Positions 56,262 to 64,000 of a stretch of DNA of 64,000 nt are shown here, piece after piece. The notes beneath the pieces are model-generated. The model did no database searches. It worked only from the letters and a program-made list of their open reading frames with translations, and was not told where the DNA came from. Made by a program: the position numbers and the translations under genes. The stretch comes from Bifidobacterium asteroides DSM 20089 (GTDB lineage: Bacteria > Actinomycetota > Actinomycetes > Actinomycetales > Bifidobacteriaceae), in contig NZ_CP017696.1 of NCBI RefSeq assembly GCF_002715865.1, positions 496,001 through 560,000 of the forward strand, given 5' to 3'. Numbering within the stretch: the first letter of the stretch is position 1; each line of letters begins with the position of its first letter.

Positions 56262-56329
56262 TACCCCCATCTTGAAGACGGCGCGCAATGACAGCGTGGT
56301 CGGAGTCAAGATGGGGGTATTTAATTTTT
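56262..56329 (+). terminator. Rho-independent terminator of the first mannosidase operon
   Basis: TACCCCCATCTTGA (56262-56275) pairs with TCAAGATGGGGGTA (56306-56319), a 14-bp perfect stem, followed by TTTAATTTTT. It closes the unit 49663-56235. The rest of the 398-base gap up to 56633 holds only the promoter and operator described next. Confidence 0.95.
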
Positions 56330-56547
56330 GCGAAGCTGTCATGGGGAAGATGCTTTCCTGATTGTCTGTTTTTTCTTTTGCACTTGCGGTCCCTTTGCCA
56401 ATTTGTGTTATCTGATTTTGCGCACGGCTATGGGGATACAAGAGGCGTATAGCAGCTGATGTCGGATTTTCTGCCAGGTCTGCCGTTTGATGACGACGCG
56501 ATTGGGCACACTGACTCATGATGGCCAGAACATCTTTACAACTGATG

Positions 56548-56576
56548 TTGGTCATTGGATAAAAAAGAGATATAAT
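56548..56576 (+). promoter_or_regulatory. Promoter of the second mannosidase operon
   Basis: TTGGTC (56548-56553), 17-base spacer, TATAAT (56571-56576). The consensus -10 lies directly before a palindromic operator. Confidence 0.75.
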
Positions 56577-56579
56577 ATT

Positions 56580-56595
56580 ACTAAACCGCTTTAGT
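56580..56595. promoter_or_regulatory. Palindromic operator overlapping the promoter
   Basis: ACTAAACCGCTTTAGT has perfect 6-bp arms around CCGC and sits directly after the -10, over the expected transcription start. The AAACCG core resembles LacI-family sites. Right after it, CCGCTT...AAGCGG forms another inverted pair. The regulator is not in the window. Confidence 0.7.
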
Positions 56596-56633
56596 TTTGA
56601 AGCGGAATCTGCACAAACAAGGAGGTTTACGGG

Positions 56634-59600
56634 ATGCAGCTGAAGGTGGAGCGTGAACTCGACAGGTGTGATCGAGTCATGAGGCAACGGGTGCTGCCCT
56701 ATGTCGATAGAACGGTCGGCCATTGTGCAGTCAGGGTCTACCGGATTCCTGGCGAGCCCATTTCCTCCCAGGACTTCTTCCGCCGCCTGAACAGTGGGGA
56801 CATTCCTTTTGAGCCCTTGAATCTTGGCGAATCCTGGGGGACCACTTGGGGAACAACCTGGATGGAGATCAAGGGAAGCATTGACCAGAGCCATCGAGAT
56901 GAGGCTCCGCTTGAACTGATTGTGGACCTTGGATGGCAGCCCGACTCTCCCGGCGGCCATTACGAGGCAGAGGCCTACCGCCCCGACGGCTCCATTATCA
57001 AGGCGGTCAACCCGAAGAACCAGTGGATCCCTCTTGACGGCAAGGACTGGAAGGGGTTGGCCACTGATGAAGAGCCTTCTCTTATCGGGCCAGACGGTAC
57101 ATTCACCCTCTATCTGGAGGCAGCCTGCAATCCGCTTATTCTCGGTGTTCCGGCCTTCGCGAAGACACAGCTGGGGGAGGGAACCACAGGACGGGCTGAT
57201 GAGTCCAACATCCTGACCCGTCTGGATGTCTGCCGCTTCGATCAGGAGATATGGAACTACGCAATGGATCTGGAGGCGGTCAGCCAGATCATCAAGGAGT
57301 GCAACAAGAAACAGCCCCGCTACTGGCGGTTGGGCAAGGCTTTGCAAACCTCCCTCAATGACTATCAGGAAGGCGATGCAGACAGTCTGCCTCAGGCGCG
57401 AGGGGCTCTGGCGGAGGAACTTCGGCGTCCTGCGGTGTCCAGCAGCTTGGACCACGCAGTGGTGGGCCATTCCCATATTGATTCGGCATGGCTCTGGCCT
57501 AAGCGTGAAACGCGTCGAAAAGTGGCGCGTACTGTTTCCAACATGCTGGCACTGATGGAGCGCGATCCGGATTTCATCTATGTGATGAGCTCGCCGCAAC
57601 AGTATGCATGGCTGGAGGACGACCACCCGGACCTGTTCTCCCGCCTGCTGCGTCGGGTCAAGGAAGGGCGCTTCATCCCGGTGGGCGGGATGTGGGTGGA
57701 ATCTGATGGTATGCTCCCTGCCGGTGAATCATTGACAAGGCAATTTTCCTACGGCAAGCGTTACTATCGAGAGCACCTTGGCGTTGACACCGACGTGGTC
57801 TGGGAACCGGACAGCTTCGGATACACAGGTCAGTTCCCGCAGATCGCCCGTCGTGCGGGGATGCGCTACTTCCTCTCACAGAAGATCTCCTGGAATGACA
57901 CTACCAAGTTTCCCCATCACACTTTCGACTGGCAAGGCATTGATGGCACATCCATCTTTACGCATTTCCCACCCATGGACACGTATGCATCCAGCATGAC
58001 GGCAAGGGAGCTCAATCATTCCGAAGAGAACTATCAAGACAAGGATCTCTCCGACAGAGCAATCGTCCTTTGCGGTTACGGTGACGGCGGCGGCGGCACC
58101 ACTCGTGAGATGTTGGGCCGCTACGATCGGTTGCGTGACGTCGAGGGAGTAGCCAGGGCACGTTATGAGGCTCCTGAGGACTTCTTCCGTGAATCCAGCA
58201 GGCAGATTCATCTGCGTGCCGGTCGGGAGATGCCCGTCTGGAAGGGCGAGCTCTATCTGGAGTTGCACCGCAAGACCCTGACCTCCCAGCAGGATATGAA
58301 GCGGGGCTGCCGGCAGGAGGAAGCCATGCTGCGCACGGTCGAATACCTGTGCGCTTACGCCGGCCTGGTCGATAACTCATACGAGTACCCCCGTCAGGAG
58401 CTGGACGGAATCTGGCGCACGCTTCTGCTCAACCAGTTCCATGACATTCTTCCAGGTTCCGCCATCTCCTGGGTGCATAGGCTGGCCAGGGAAGACTACC
58501 GTAGGGACATAGCACGTCTGGAGCAGATCGGCGACGAGGCTGCCCGCGTCATAGCCTCCGCCCAGCCAGGGGCTCCCATGGTGTCCGATGCCAGGCTGAT
58601 ACCCATGGACGGGAAGGGTCAGACGGCTTGGAAGGCTGTCGGGCCAGTCCAGGCGCAGGAGGGGCCCGAAGGCATACGGCCTGTCCAAGTCAGTCAAGAG
58701 GGTGACGGATTCGTCATGGATAATGGTCTTATCCGTGCCGTCGTCGCTTCGGATGGCGAGGTCCATTCCATCCTTGACAGGACCTCTGGCAGGGACCTGG
58801 TCCCCCAGGGCTCATCGGTTGGCGGATATGAGCTCTTCAAGGATGAGCCCTATATGTGGGATGCCTGGGACCTGGAGCGCGATGCCCTGTTGACTGCTTC
58901 TCCGGTCGATGACCCAGTCGCCATGGAGGCCTTGGGTTCCGGTGTTCGGGTATCGCGTCGGCATGGGCAGACCACAATCGTGACCACAATCGGGCTGACC
59001 CCTGGCAGCAGGCAGTTGGACTTCACTGCTGATGTTGACTGGCATCAGGATGAGCAGCTGCTCAAGGTGGACATCCCCGTTGCCGTTCAGGCCAGGTATG
59101 CACAATTCGAGTGCCAGTACGGCTTCATCGACAGGCCCATTCAGAAGAACAATGCTGCCGAAGAGGCCCAGTTCGAGAGCTGTACGCACCGATTCGTCAG
59201 GATCAGCGACGACGGCCTTGCCGTCGGCGTGGTCAACGCTTCGACATACGGCGGTGACACCACACCGATTCACTACGACGAGAAGGCTGGCAAAGAGGCG
59301 GGTACCCTGGTCAGACTGACCCTTCTGTCCGCTCCGGTCTTTCCTGATCCGCATACCGACAGGGGCAGGCACAGTTTTGCCTGGTCAATTGTCCCTGGGG
59401 ACACCCAGGCTGACATCCTGCAAGCAGCCTATGCCCTCAACGCTCCGGTCTTCCATCATGGACTGCCTGCCGTTGAGCCACTGGCTGCTGTCGAGGATAT
59501 CCAGGGCACCACCGTCATCGACTGGATCAAGACGGCTGATGACGACAGCGACGATGTGATTGTCAGGGTCTACAACCCGGATTCTTCGCCCTCCAAGGCC

Positions 59601-59783
59601 AGGCTGCGCACCGGGTCGGTCCTGCAGGGGGCGACCGTGAGGGAGACCAACTCCCTGGAGGATGGACCTGTGCCCGAAGGCGTGCGGCCGGGTCTGTGCT
59701 CCGCACAGGGTGAGCAAGCTGATGGTGCCTTGCTGAATCTTGTTCCCTTCCAGTTCACCACCTTGAGACTCTCCAGGCGCTGA
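56634..59783 (+). CDS. GH38 alpha-mannosidase, copy 2
   Basis: A 1049-residue GH38 alpha-mannosidase, similar in length and motif order to copy 1 but clearly divergent. Catalytic residues seen are GHSHID at residues 278-283 with zinc His279 and Asp283, nucleophile Asp393 in EPDSFGYTG, and NQFHDILPG with a further zinc His. The start is ATG 56634, with AAGGAGG about ten bases upstream. No signal peptide. It is the first gene of the second glycan operon and is followed by a lipoprotein and two permeases. Different linkage specificity from copy 1 is likely but unproven. Confidence 0.95.
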   Translation: MQLKVERELDRCDRVMRQRVLPYVDRTVGHCAVRVYRIPGEPISSQDFFRRLNSGDIPFEPLNLGESWGTTWGTTWMEIKGSIDQSHRDEAPLELIVDLGWQPDSPGGHYEAEAYRPDGSIIKAVNPKNQWIPLDGKDWKGLATDEEPSLIGPDGTFTLYLEAACNPLILGVPAFAKTQLGEGTTGRADESNILTRLDVCRFDQEIWNYAMDLEAVSQIIKECNKKQPRYWRLGKALQTSLNDYQEGDADSLPQARGALAEELRRPAVSSSLDHAVVGHSHIDSAWLWPKRETRRKVARTVSNMLALMERDPDFIYVMSSPQQYAWLEDDHPDLFSRLLRRVKEGRFIPVGGMWVESDGMLPAGESLTRQFSYGKRYYREHLGVDTDVVWEPDSFGYTGQFPQIARRAGMRYFLSQKISWNDTTKFPHHTFDWQGIDGTSIFTHFPPMDTYASSMTARELNHSEENYQDKDLSDRAIVLCGYGDGGGGTTREMLGRYDRLRDVEGVARARYEAPEDFFRESSRQIHLRAGREMPVWKGELYLELHRKTLTSQQDMKRGCRQEEAMLRTVEYLCAYAGLVDNSYEYPRQELDGIWRTLLLNQFHDILPGSAISWVHRLAREDYRRDIARLEQIGDEAARVIASAQPGAPMVSDARLIPMDGKGQTAWKAVGPVQAQEGPEGIRPVQVSQEGDGFVMDNGLIRAVVASDGEVHSILDRTSGRDLVPQGSSVGGYELFKDEPYMWDAWDLERDALLTASPVDDPVAMEALGSGVRVSRRHGQTTIVTTIGLTPGSRQLDFTADVDWHQDEQLLKVDIPVAVQARYAQFECQYGFIDRPIQKNNAAEEAQFESCTHRFVRISDDGLAVGVVNASTYGGDTTPIHYDEKAGKEAGTLVRLTLLSAPVFPDPHTDRGRHSFAWSIVPGDTQADILQAAYALNAPVFHHGLPAVEPLAAVEDIQGTTVIDWIKTADDDSDDVIVRVYNPDSSPSKARLRTGSVLQGATVRETNSLEDGPVPEGVRPGLCSAQGEQADGALLNLVPFQFTTLRLSRR

Positions 59784-59805
59784 GTCGCCTGAGCAGGGGT
59801 GTTTG

Positions 59806-59841
59806 TCCGGCCGGTTCGTTGGTCGGTTTGGACCGGCCGGA
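59806..59841. terminator. Hairpin between GH38 copy 2 and the lipoprotein gene
   Basis: TCCGGCCGGT (59806-59815) pairs with ACCGGCCGGA (59832-59841); outer GGGG/CCCC bases extend the fold. No T-tract. An intercistronic stem just before the binding-protein gene may attenuate or stabilise transcripts. Confidence 0.6.
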
Positions 59842-59885
59842 AGCCCCACAAAGAAGTGAGTAGTAAAAAAGGAAAGGAAGCTCCG

Positions 59886-61187
59886 ATGAGAGCACTGAAG
59901 AAGGTAGCAGTAATGATCTGCGCGACTGCCATGGCGGGTTCGTTGGCGGCGTGCGGAGGAAGCAACAGCAGTTCAGGGGGGTCAAAAGATGGTAAGCCGT
60001 CAGGCGAAATCTCCTTCCAGACCTGGAACCTGAAAAACGACAAGTACACTCCGTACTTCAAAAACCTGATTTCAGCCTACGAGAAGTCACATCCCGGCAC
60101 CACCATCAAGTGGGTCGACCAGCCATCGGACAACTATGAGCAGAAGCTGTCCGCCGATGCTGCGGCCAACTCCCTGCCCGACATCATCGATGCCGGTCCC
60201 TCTCTGATGTACGGCCTGGCCAAGGCCGGGGCCCTGATGAACATCAGCAAGGAGGCTCCCAAGGCCCAAAACAACTATTACAAGAATGCCTGGGATGCAG
60301 TGACCTTCAAGGGCAAGGACATCGAGGAGGGTGCCTACGGCTTCCCTTGGTACGTCAACGATGGACCGACCTATTACAATTCTGAGCTCATGCAGAAGTG
60401 CGGGCTCGATCCCAACAAGCTGCCTGTGACCTGGGACGACTACTTCTCCCAGGCGGACACCATGGTCAATAGCGGCTGCGGGGCCTACATGTCCACCATG
60501 CTGGGCGGCTCCGTCGATGACTATGCATCGGCCGGCATCCCCATCATGAACAAGGACCACACCAAGTACGTCTTCAATTCCCCCGAGGCCGTCAAGCACC
60601 TGCAGCGCTTCGTCGACCTGTATAACAAGAAGGGAATCCCGCCGGAGGCTCTGAGCGCACAGTGGTCTCAGCAGGGCGAGTTCTTCCAGAAGGGCTCCAT
60701 CGTGGCCATGGGCGGCAGTGCCTACTCGGCGGCGGATTTCAAGCAGAACTCCCCTGACCTGTACAAGCATCTGGCTGTGGGCACCAAGATCAGCGATCAG
60801 GGCAAGTCCGCCAGCCTGGCCTATGAGATGCTGGCCGTCAACGCCCAGACCAAGAACAAGACGCTCGCCCTGGACTTCGTCCAGTATGTGACCAATGCCA
60901 AGAACCAACTGTCGTTCGCCAAGAAGTCCAACACCTTCCCCTCCAGCAAGGGTGGCCTTGATGATCCCTATTACGCCAACATCGACACCAGCGATGTTCA
61001 GGGCAAGGCCCTGAAGATCACTCTGAACTCCGTAAAGAACGGGTACTCAAGCCGTCCTGCCGAGTTCACCGATGCCAATGGCAAGGACTACCTGCAGCAG
61101 CAGGCCGCCCTGGCCCTGCAGGGCAAGCAGACAGCCAAGGAGTCCTTGGACAAGGCCGTCAAGTACGCCAACGAGAAGCTGCAGTAA
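59886..61187 (+). CDS. ABC sugar-binding lipoprotein, unit 2
   Basis: A 433-residue solute-binding protein with a lipobox ending LAACGG and lipidated Cys23, then a Ser/Gly linker. The mature part starts EISFQTWNLKND and has the two-lobe binding-protein layout. ATG 59886 follows AAAGGAAAG. It serves the permeases at 61190 and 62158. Its sequence is distinct from the lipoprotein of unit 1, suggesting a different glycan ligand. Confidence 0.93.
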   Translation: MRALKKVAVMICATAMAGSLAACGGSNSSSGGSKDGKPSGEISFQTWNLKNDKYTPYFKNLISAYEKSHPGTTIKWVDQPSDNYEQKLSADAAANSLPDIIDAGPSLMYGLAKAGALMNISKEAPKAQNNYYKNAWDAVTFKGKDIEEGAYGFPWYVNDGPTYYNSELMQKCGLDPNKLPVTWDDYFSQADTMVNSGCGAYMSTMLGGSVDDYASAGIPIMNKDHTKYVFNSPEAVKHLQRFVDLYNKKGIPPEALSAQWSQQGEFFQKGSIVAMGGSAYSAADFKQNSPDLYKHLAVGTKISDQGKSASLAYEMLAVNAQTKNKTLALDFVQYVTNAKNQLSFAKKSNTFPSSKGGLDDPYYANIDTSDVQGKALKITLNSVKNGYSSRPAEFTDANGKDYLQQQAALALQGKQTAKESLDKAVKYANEKLQ

Positions 61188-61189
61188 CT

Positions 61190-62161
61190 ATGAGCCGCAC
61201 TGACTCTTCCGCCTTCCGGCCGAAGGCTTCTGCCCTCGGCCGGCACGGCGGGCCCCAGGCCGGGGTCCACGGCGGCAGGGGAATCCACTGGACCACTTCC
61301 CTGGCCCCTTACCTGTTTGTTTTCCCGGCCTTTGCCATCGTCTTCATCTTCGTGATCCTCGCTGCGCTGAATACCTGTCGCCTGGCATTTACCGATTCCA
61401 CACTGCTGCGACCGGGCAAGTTCATAGGCATCCAGAACTTCGTAAAGATCGTGCATGACGACTATTTCTGGACCGCGTTGCTCAACTCCACCCTCTACGT
61501 GGTCTGCGTGGTCCCCTTTATGGTGATTCTTCCCCTGATACTGGCCAACCTGGTCAAGGGGAACTCCAGGATCATGGGGTTCTTCAGAACCTCCTTCTAC
61601 ACCCCCGTTGTCATGTCAGCAGTGGTGGTGGGGATGATCTGGACCAATCTGCTTGACCCCAAGGGGCTGGTCAACTCGGTTCTGGAGTCCCTGCACATCA
61701 TCCACAGCCCGATCCCATTTCTCAGCGATCGCTGGCTGATACTGTTCACTTCCATGTTCGTCACCATCTGGCTGGGCCTTGGATATTACATGGTCATCTA
61801 CCTGACCGCCCTGGCCAACATTGACGCCTCCCTGTACGAGGCAGCCTCGCTGGATGGGGCAGGCCCGGTAAGGCAATTCCTGTATGTCACCATCCCAGGA
61901 GTGAGATCCACCATCGTGCTGATCATGATGCTGTCCACCATCGCGGCCTTCCGTGTGTTCAACGAGATCTACGTGCTCACCAACGGCACGGCCGGACCCG
62001 GCGGCGAGGACATCACCATGTCCATGCTCATTCAGAAGGAGGGCACAGGCATCCAGGCCAGGACGGGCTATGCCAGTGCTCTGTCGCTGATCGTCCTGGT
62101 TGTGGTCGGAACCATGCTGGTCCTGCAGCAGATCATCCAGAAGCGGGGGGAGGACTCATGA
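61190..62161 (+). CDS. ABC sugar transporter permease (CUT1, MalF/UgpA type), unit 2
   Basis: A 323-residue permease with six or more helices, a polar N-terminus of about 35 residues, and the EAA loop YEAASLDGAGPVRQFLYVTI. It starts two bases after the lipoprotein stop and overlaps the second permease by four bases. The gene order lipoprotein, MalF-type, MalG-type is the common CUT1 order, unlike unit 1, where the lipoprotein comes last. Confidence 0.93.
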   Translation: MSRTDSSAFRPKASALGRHGGPQAGVHGGRGIHWTTSLAPYLFVFPAFAIVFIFVILAALNTCRLAFTDSTLLRPGKFIGIQNFVKIVHDDYFWTALLNSTLYVVCVVPFMVILPLILANLVKGNSRIMGFFRTSFYTPVVMSAVVVGMIWTNLLDPKGLVNSVLESLHIIHSPIPFLSDRWLILFTSMFVTIWLGLGYYMVIYLTALANIDASLYEAASLDGAGPVRQFLYVTIPGVRSTIVLIMMLSTIAAFRVFNEIYVLTNGTAGPGGEDITMSMLIQKEGTGIQARTGYASALSLIVLVVVGTMLVLQQIIQKRGEDS

Positions 62162-62997
62162 AAAGCGGTCACTCCAAAGTCACTGTTGGCAAGGTCATTC
62201 AGTACCTTGTGCTTATATTGGTCTTCTTCCTGCTGGTGGGGCCCTTCGTCTGGGAGCTGTCGCTCTCCTTCAAGGGCAAGGGCGACAATGTCTATGCGGT
62301 TCCGCCCTACATCATCCCGAAGACCCCCACTTGGAACAATTACATATCCGTCTTCAGACAGGTTCCGGTCTTCCGGTACATGCTGAACACGGTGATCGTC
62401 GCCGTTCTTTCCATCGGTGGCAATGTCATCTTCTCGACTATGGCCGGATATGCGCTGGGTCGACTCAAGTGGCGCGGGCGCAACCTGCTCTTCACGATTT
62501 TCATGGGCACCATGGTCATCCCCGTCGAGGGTGTGGTCATCTCCCAGTTCCTGATCGTCCGAAGCGTCGGTCTACAGAACACCCTCCTGGCCGTCGCCCT
62601 GCCAGGCATGGTGGGCGCCGTCAATATTCTGCTGATGACCAATGCCTTCAAGGGCATTCCGGATGAGCTTGAGGAGGCGGCCGAGGTGGACGGCGCCAAT
62701 CTTTGGCAGCGCTTCTACCGGATCTGTGTGCCTCAGGTCAAAGGCACCATGACCGTTGTCGGCATCTTCGCCTTCGTGGGCGCCTGGAATGATTTCCTCT
62801 GGCCCCTTATCGTCATCTCCGACGAGTCAAACTACACGCTCACTCTGGGCATGAACCGGCTCAAGGGCATGTTCATTTCGGATCCCAGATTGATAGCAGC
62901 GGGGGCCCTGGTCTCCCTGATACCGATCCTGGTCTTCTTCGCCTGCTTCCAACGCTACTTCTTCCGTGGTCTGGAACAGGGTGGCATCAAGGAATAG
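62158..62997 (+). CDS. ABC sugar transporter permease (CUT1, MalG type), unit 2
   Basis: A 279-residue permease with six membrane helices and the EAA loop LEEAAEVDGANLWQRFYRIC. It overlaps the first permease (ATGA). It pairs with the previous permease to form the channel; the ATPase is not in the window. The beta-mannosidase candidate begins eight bases downstream. Confidence 0.93.
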   Translation: MKSGHSKVTVGKVIQYLVLILVFFLLVGPFVWELSLSFKGKGDNVYAVPPYIIPKTPTWNNYISVFRQVPVFRYMLNTVIVAVLSIGGNVIFSTMAGYALGRLKWRGRNLLFTIFMGTMVIPVEGVVISQFLIVRSVGLQNTLLAVALPGMVGAVNILLMTNAFKGIPDELEEAAEVDGANLWQRFYRICVPQVKGTMTVVGIFAFVGAWNDFLWPLIVISDESNYTLTLGMNRLKGMFISDPRLIAAGALVSLIPILVFFACFQRYFFRGLEQGGIKE

Positions 62998-63004
62998 CAT
63001 CATT

Positions 63005-64000
63005 ATGAAATTTGGAGTCAACTACACCCCCTCCCACAACTGGTTCTATTTCTGGCTGCATCCGGATTGGGATGCTGTCGCCAAAGACCTGGACGACATC
63101 GCCTCCCTTGGGCTGGATCATATCCGCATCTTCCCGCTGTGGACGCTGCTCCAGCCCAACAGGACCTGGATCAACTATGCCGCCCTGGACGACCTGAGGC
63201 ATATGGCCGCCCTGGCGGATGAACGAGGGTTGGATGTCTATTCGGATGTGATTCAAGGGCACATGTCCAGCTTTGACTTTGTGCCCTCCTGGCTGGTCTC
63301 ATGGCATGAAACCAACATGTTCACGGATTCGGACGCTGTCCAGGCGCAGGCCCGTCTGGTCGCTTCGGTCTATGAAGCCTTGGCGGATCTGCCGCATTTC
63401 CGCGGTCTGACCGTCGGGAACGAATGCAACCAGTTCACTGACCGTGTTCATCCGCGTCGAATGCCCTCCTCCTCCGAGGAGGCCGAAGACTGGCTGCTGC
63501 AGCTGTTGACCCCATTGAAGCAGAGGGCGGCCCAGGAGGGCCGCGTGCTTCTGCATTGCGAAAACGATGCGACCTGGTATCAGGATGGCCACTCTTTTCT
63601 TCCGCGATATGCGTCCAACATCGGAGACATGACCTGCATTCATTCCTGGGTTTTCAACGGCGCCGCCCAGGAGTGCGGTCCCTTGGCCGAGGAGAGCACG
63701 CGGCATGCCGAGTATCTGGTGGAGCTGTCGAAGGCCTTTGCCGGTCAGCCCCATCGGCAGGTCTGGCTGCAGGAGATCGGTGCCCCGCTCAATGTAATGG
63801 GCGCAGGGCAGGCTGCTGACTTTTGCAGGTCTTCAGTGGAGCATGCCCTCGATTGCAGCGATATGTTCGGCATCACCTGGTGGTGTTCGCATGACGTCGA
63901 CCTGCGATTCGGTGATTTTCCTCCCTTTGAGCATCATCTGGGTCTGTTCGACCAAGAGCAGCATCTCAAGCCCATAGGCAAGGCCTTCGCCCAGGCAGTG
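63005..64000 (+). CDS. GH5-type beta-mannosidase candidate (5' part, truncated by window end)
   Basis: The frame is open from ATG 63005 to the end of the window (332 codons seen, no stop). It has a TIM-barrel glycosidase layout: MKFGVNYTPSHNWFYFW at the start, IRIFPLWTLLQPN, the acid/base Glu140 in TVGNECNQF, and the nucleophile Glu257 in WLQEIGAP. These fit GH5; the match to N-glycan-core beta-mannosidases of the GH5_18 type known in B. longum is by recollection. No signal peptide, so cytoplasmic. Position after two GH38 units suits removal of the core beta-mannose. Confidence 0.82.
   Translation, partial: MKFGVNYTPSHNWFYFWLHPDWDAVAKDLDDIASLGLDHIRIFPLWTLLQPNRTWINYAALDDLRHMAALADERGLDVYSDVIQGHMSSFDFVPSWLVSWHETNMFTDSDAVQAQARLVASVYEALADLPHFRGLTVGNECNQFTDRVHPRRMPSSSEEAEDWLLQLLTPLKQRAAQEGRVLLHCENDATWYQDGHSFLPRYASNIGDMTCIHSWVFNGAAQECGPLAEESTRHAEYLVELSKAFAGQPHRQVWLQEIGAPLNVMGAGQAADFCRSSVEHALDCSDMFGITWWCSHDVDLRFGDFPPFEHHLGLFDQEQHLKPIGKAFAQAV

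Overview
The window reads as chromosomal DNA of a high-GC Gram-positive bacterium, most likely a Bifidobacterium. The evidence is the gene order (his genes followed by glutamine synthetase, a lexA/LysM/nrdR block, a division and cell-wall cluster that ends in ftsQ without ftsZ), an ssrA tag peptide reading AKSNRTEFALAA, a bifunctional-type PriA, an L-lactate dehydrogenase, and carbohydrate genes typical of host-glycan users. No phylogenetic search was possible, so the species is left open.

Layout. (1) 1-3742: end of a histidine operon (3' end of hisB, an unrecognised acidic protein, hisH, priA), then a type I glutamine synthetase. (2) 3752-9392, minus strand: a three-gene overlapping unit of a methyltransferase, the long helicase HrpA and a membrane-anchored extracellular protein. 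(3) 9528-13130, plus strand: HflX, L-lactate dehydrogenase, a CDF metal exporter. (4) 13134-15174: SOS block, with lexA divergent from a LysM-domain membrane protein of the YneA/Rv2719c type, followed by nrdR; three LexA-type boxes lie between the divergent genes. (5) 15332-17566, minus: a HelD-like helicase. (6) 17750-32348, plus: the dcw cluster (MraZ boxes, mraZ, rsmH, ftsL-like, ftsI, a MurE-like protein without a P-loop, murF, mraY, murD, ftsW, murG, murC, ftsQ), then dtd on the other strand.

(7) 33236-36757 is more accessory: a GNAT acetyltransferase, a Gdx-type SMR guanidinium exporter preceded by a guanidine-III riboswitch, an FtsX-type permease without an ATPase neighbour, a perfect 16-bp-arm palindrome, and a DinJ/YafQ toxin-antitoxin pair in AT-rich DNA next to the 3' end of ssrA (tmRNA). 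(8) 37455-42029: a malate module of LysR regulator, malic enzyme and DASS-family carboxylate transporter. (9) 42132-49506: sugar genes, comprising a fructokinase-like PfkB kinase with a ROK regulator, xylose isomerase, a second PfkB kinase divergent from a DeoR regulator, and a GH4 glycosidase. (10) 49663-64000: a glycan locus with two GH38 alpha-mannosidases, two CUT1-type ABC importers (two permeases and one lipoprotein each, no ATPase) and a GH5-type beta-mannosidase candidate that runs off the window. Together these are suited to import and stepwise trimming of mannose-rich host N-glycan fragments.

The strongest points for a second look are the guanidine-III riboswitch with a Shine-Dalgarno-sequestering helix, the conserved but catalytically emptied MurE-like protein in the normal murE position, and the two differently ordered GH38/ABC units. 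I saw no CRISPR array, insertion sequence, prophage, rRNA gene or tRNA gene. I did not find a clearly undescribed defence or mobile system.
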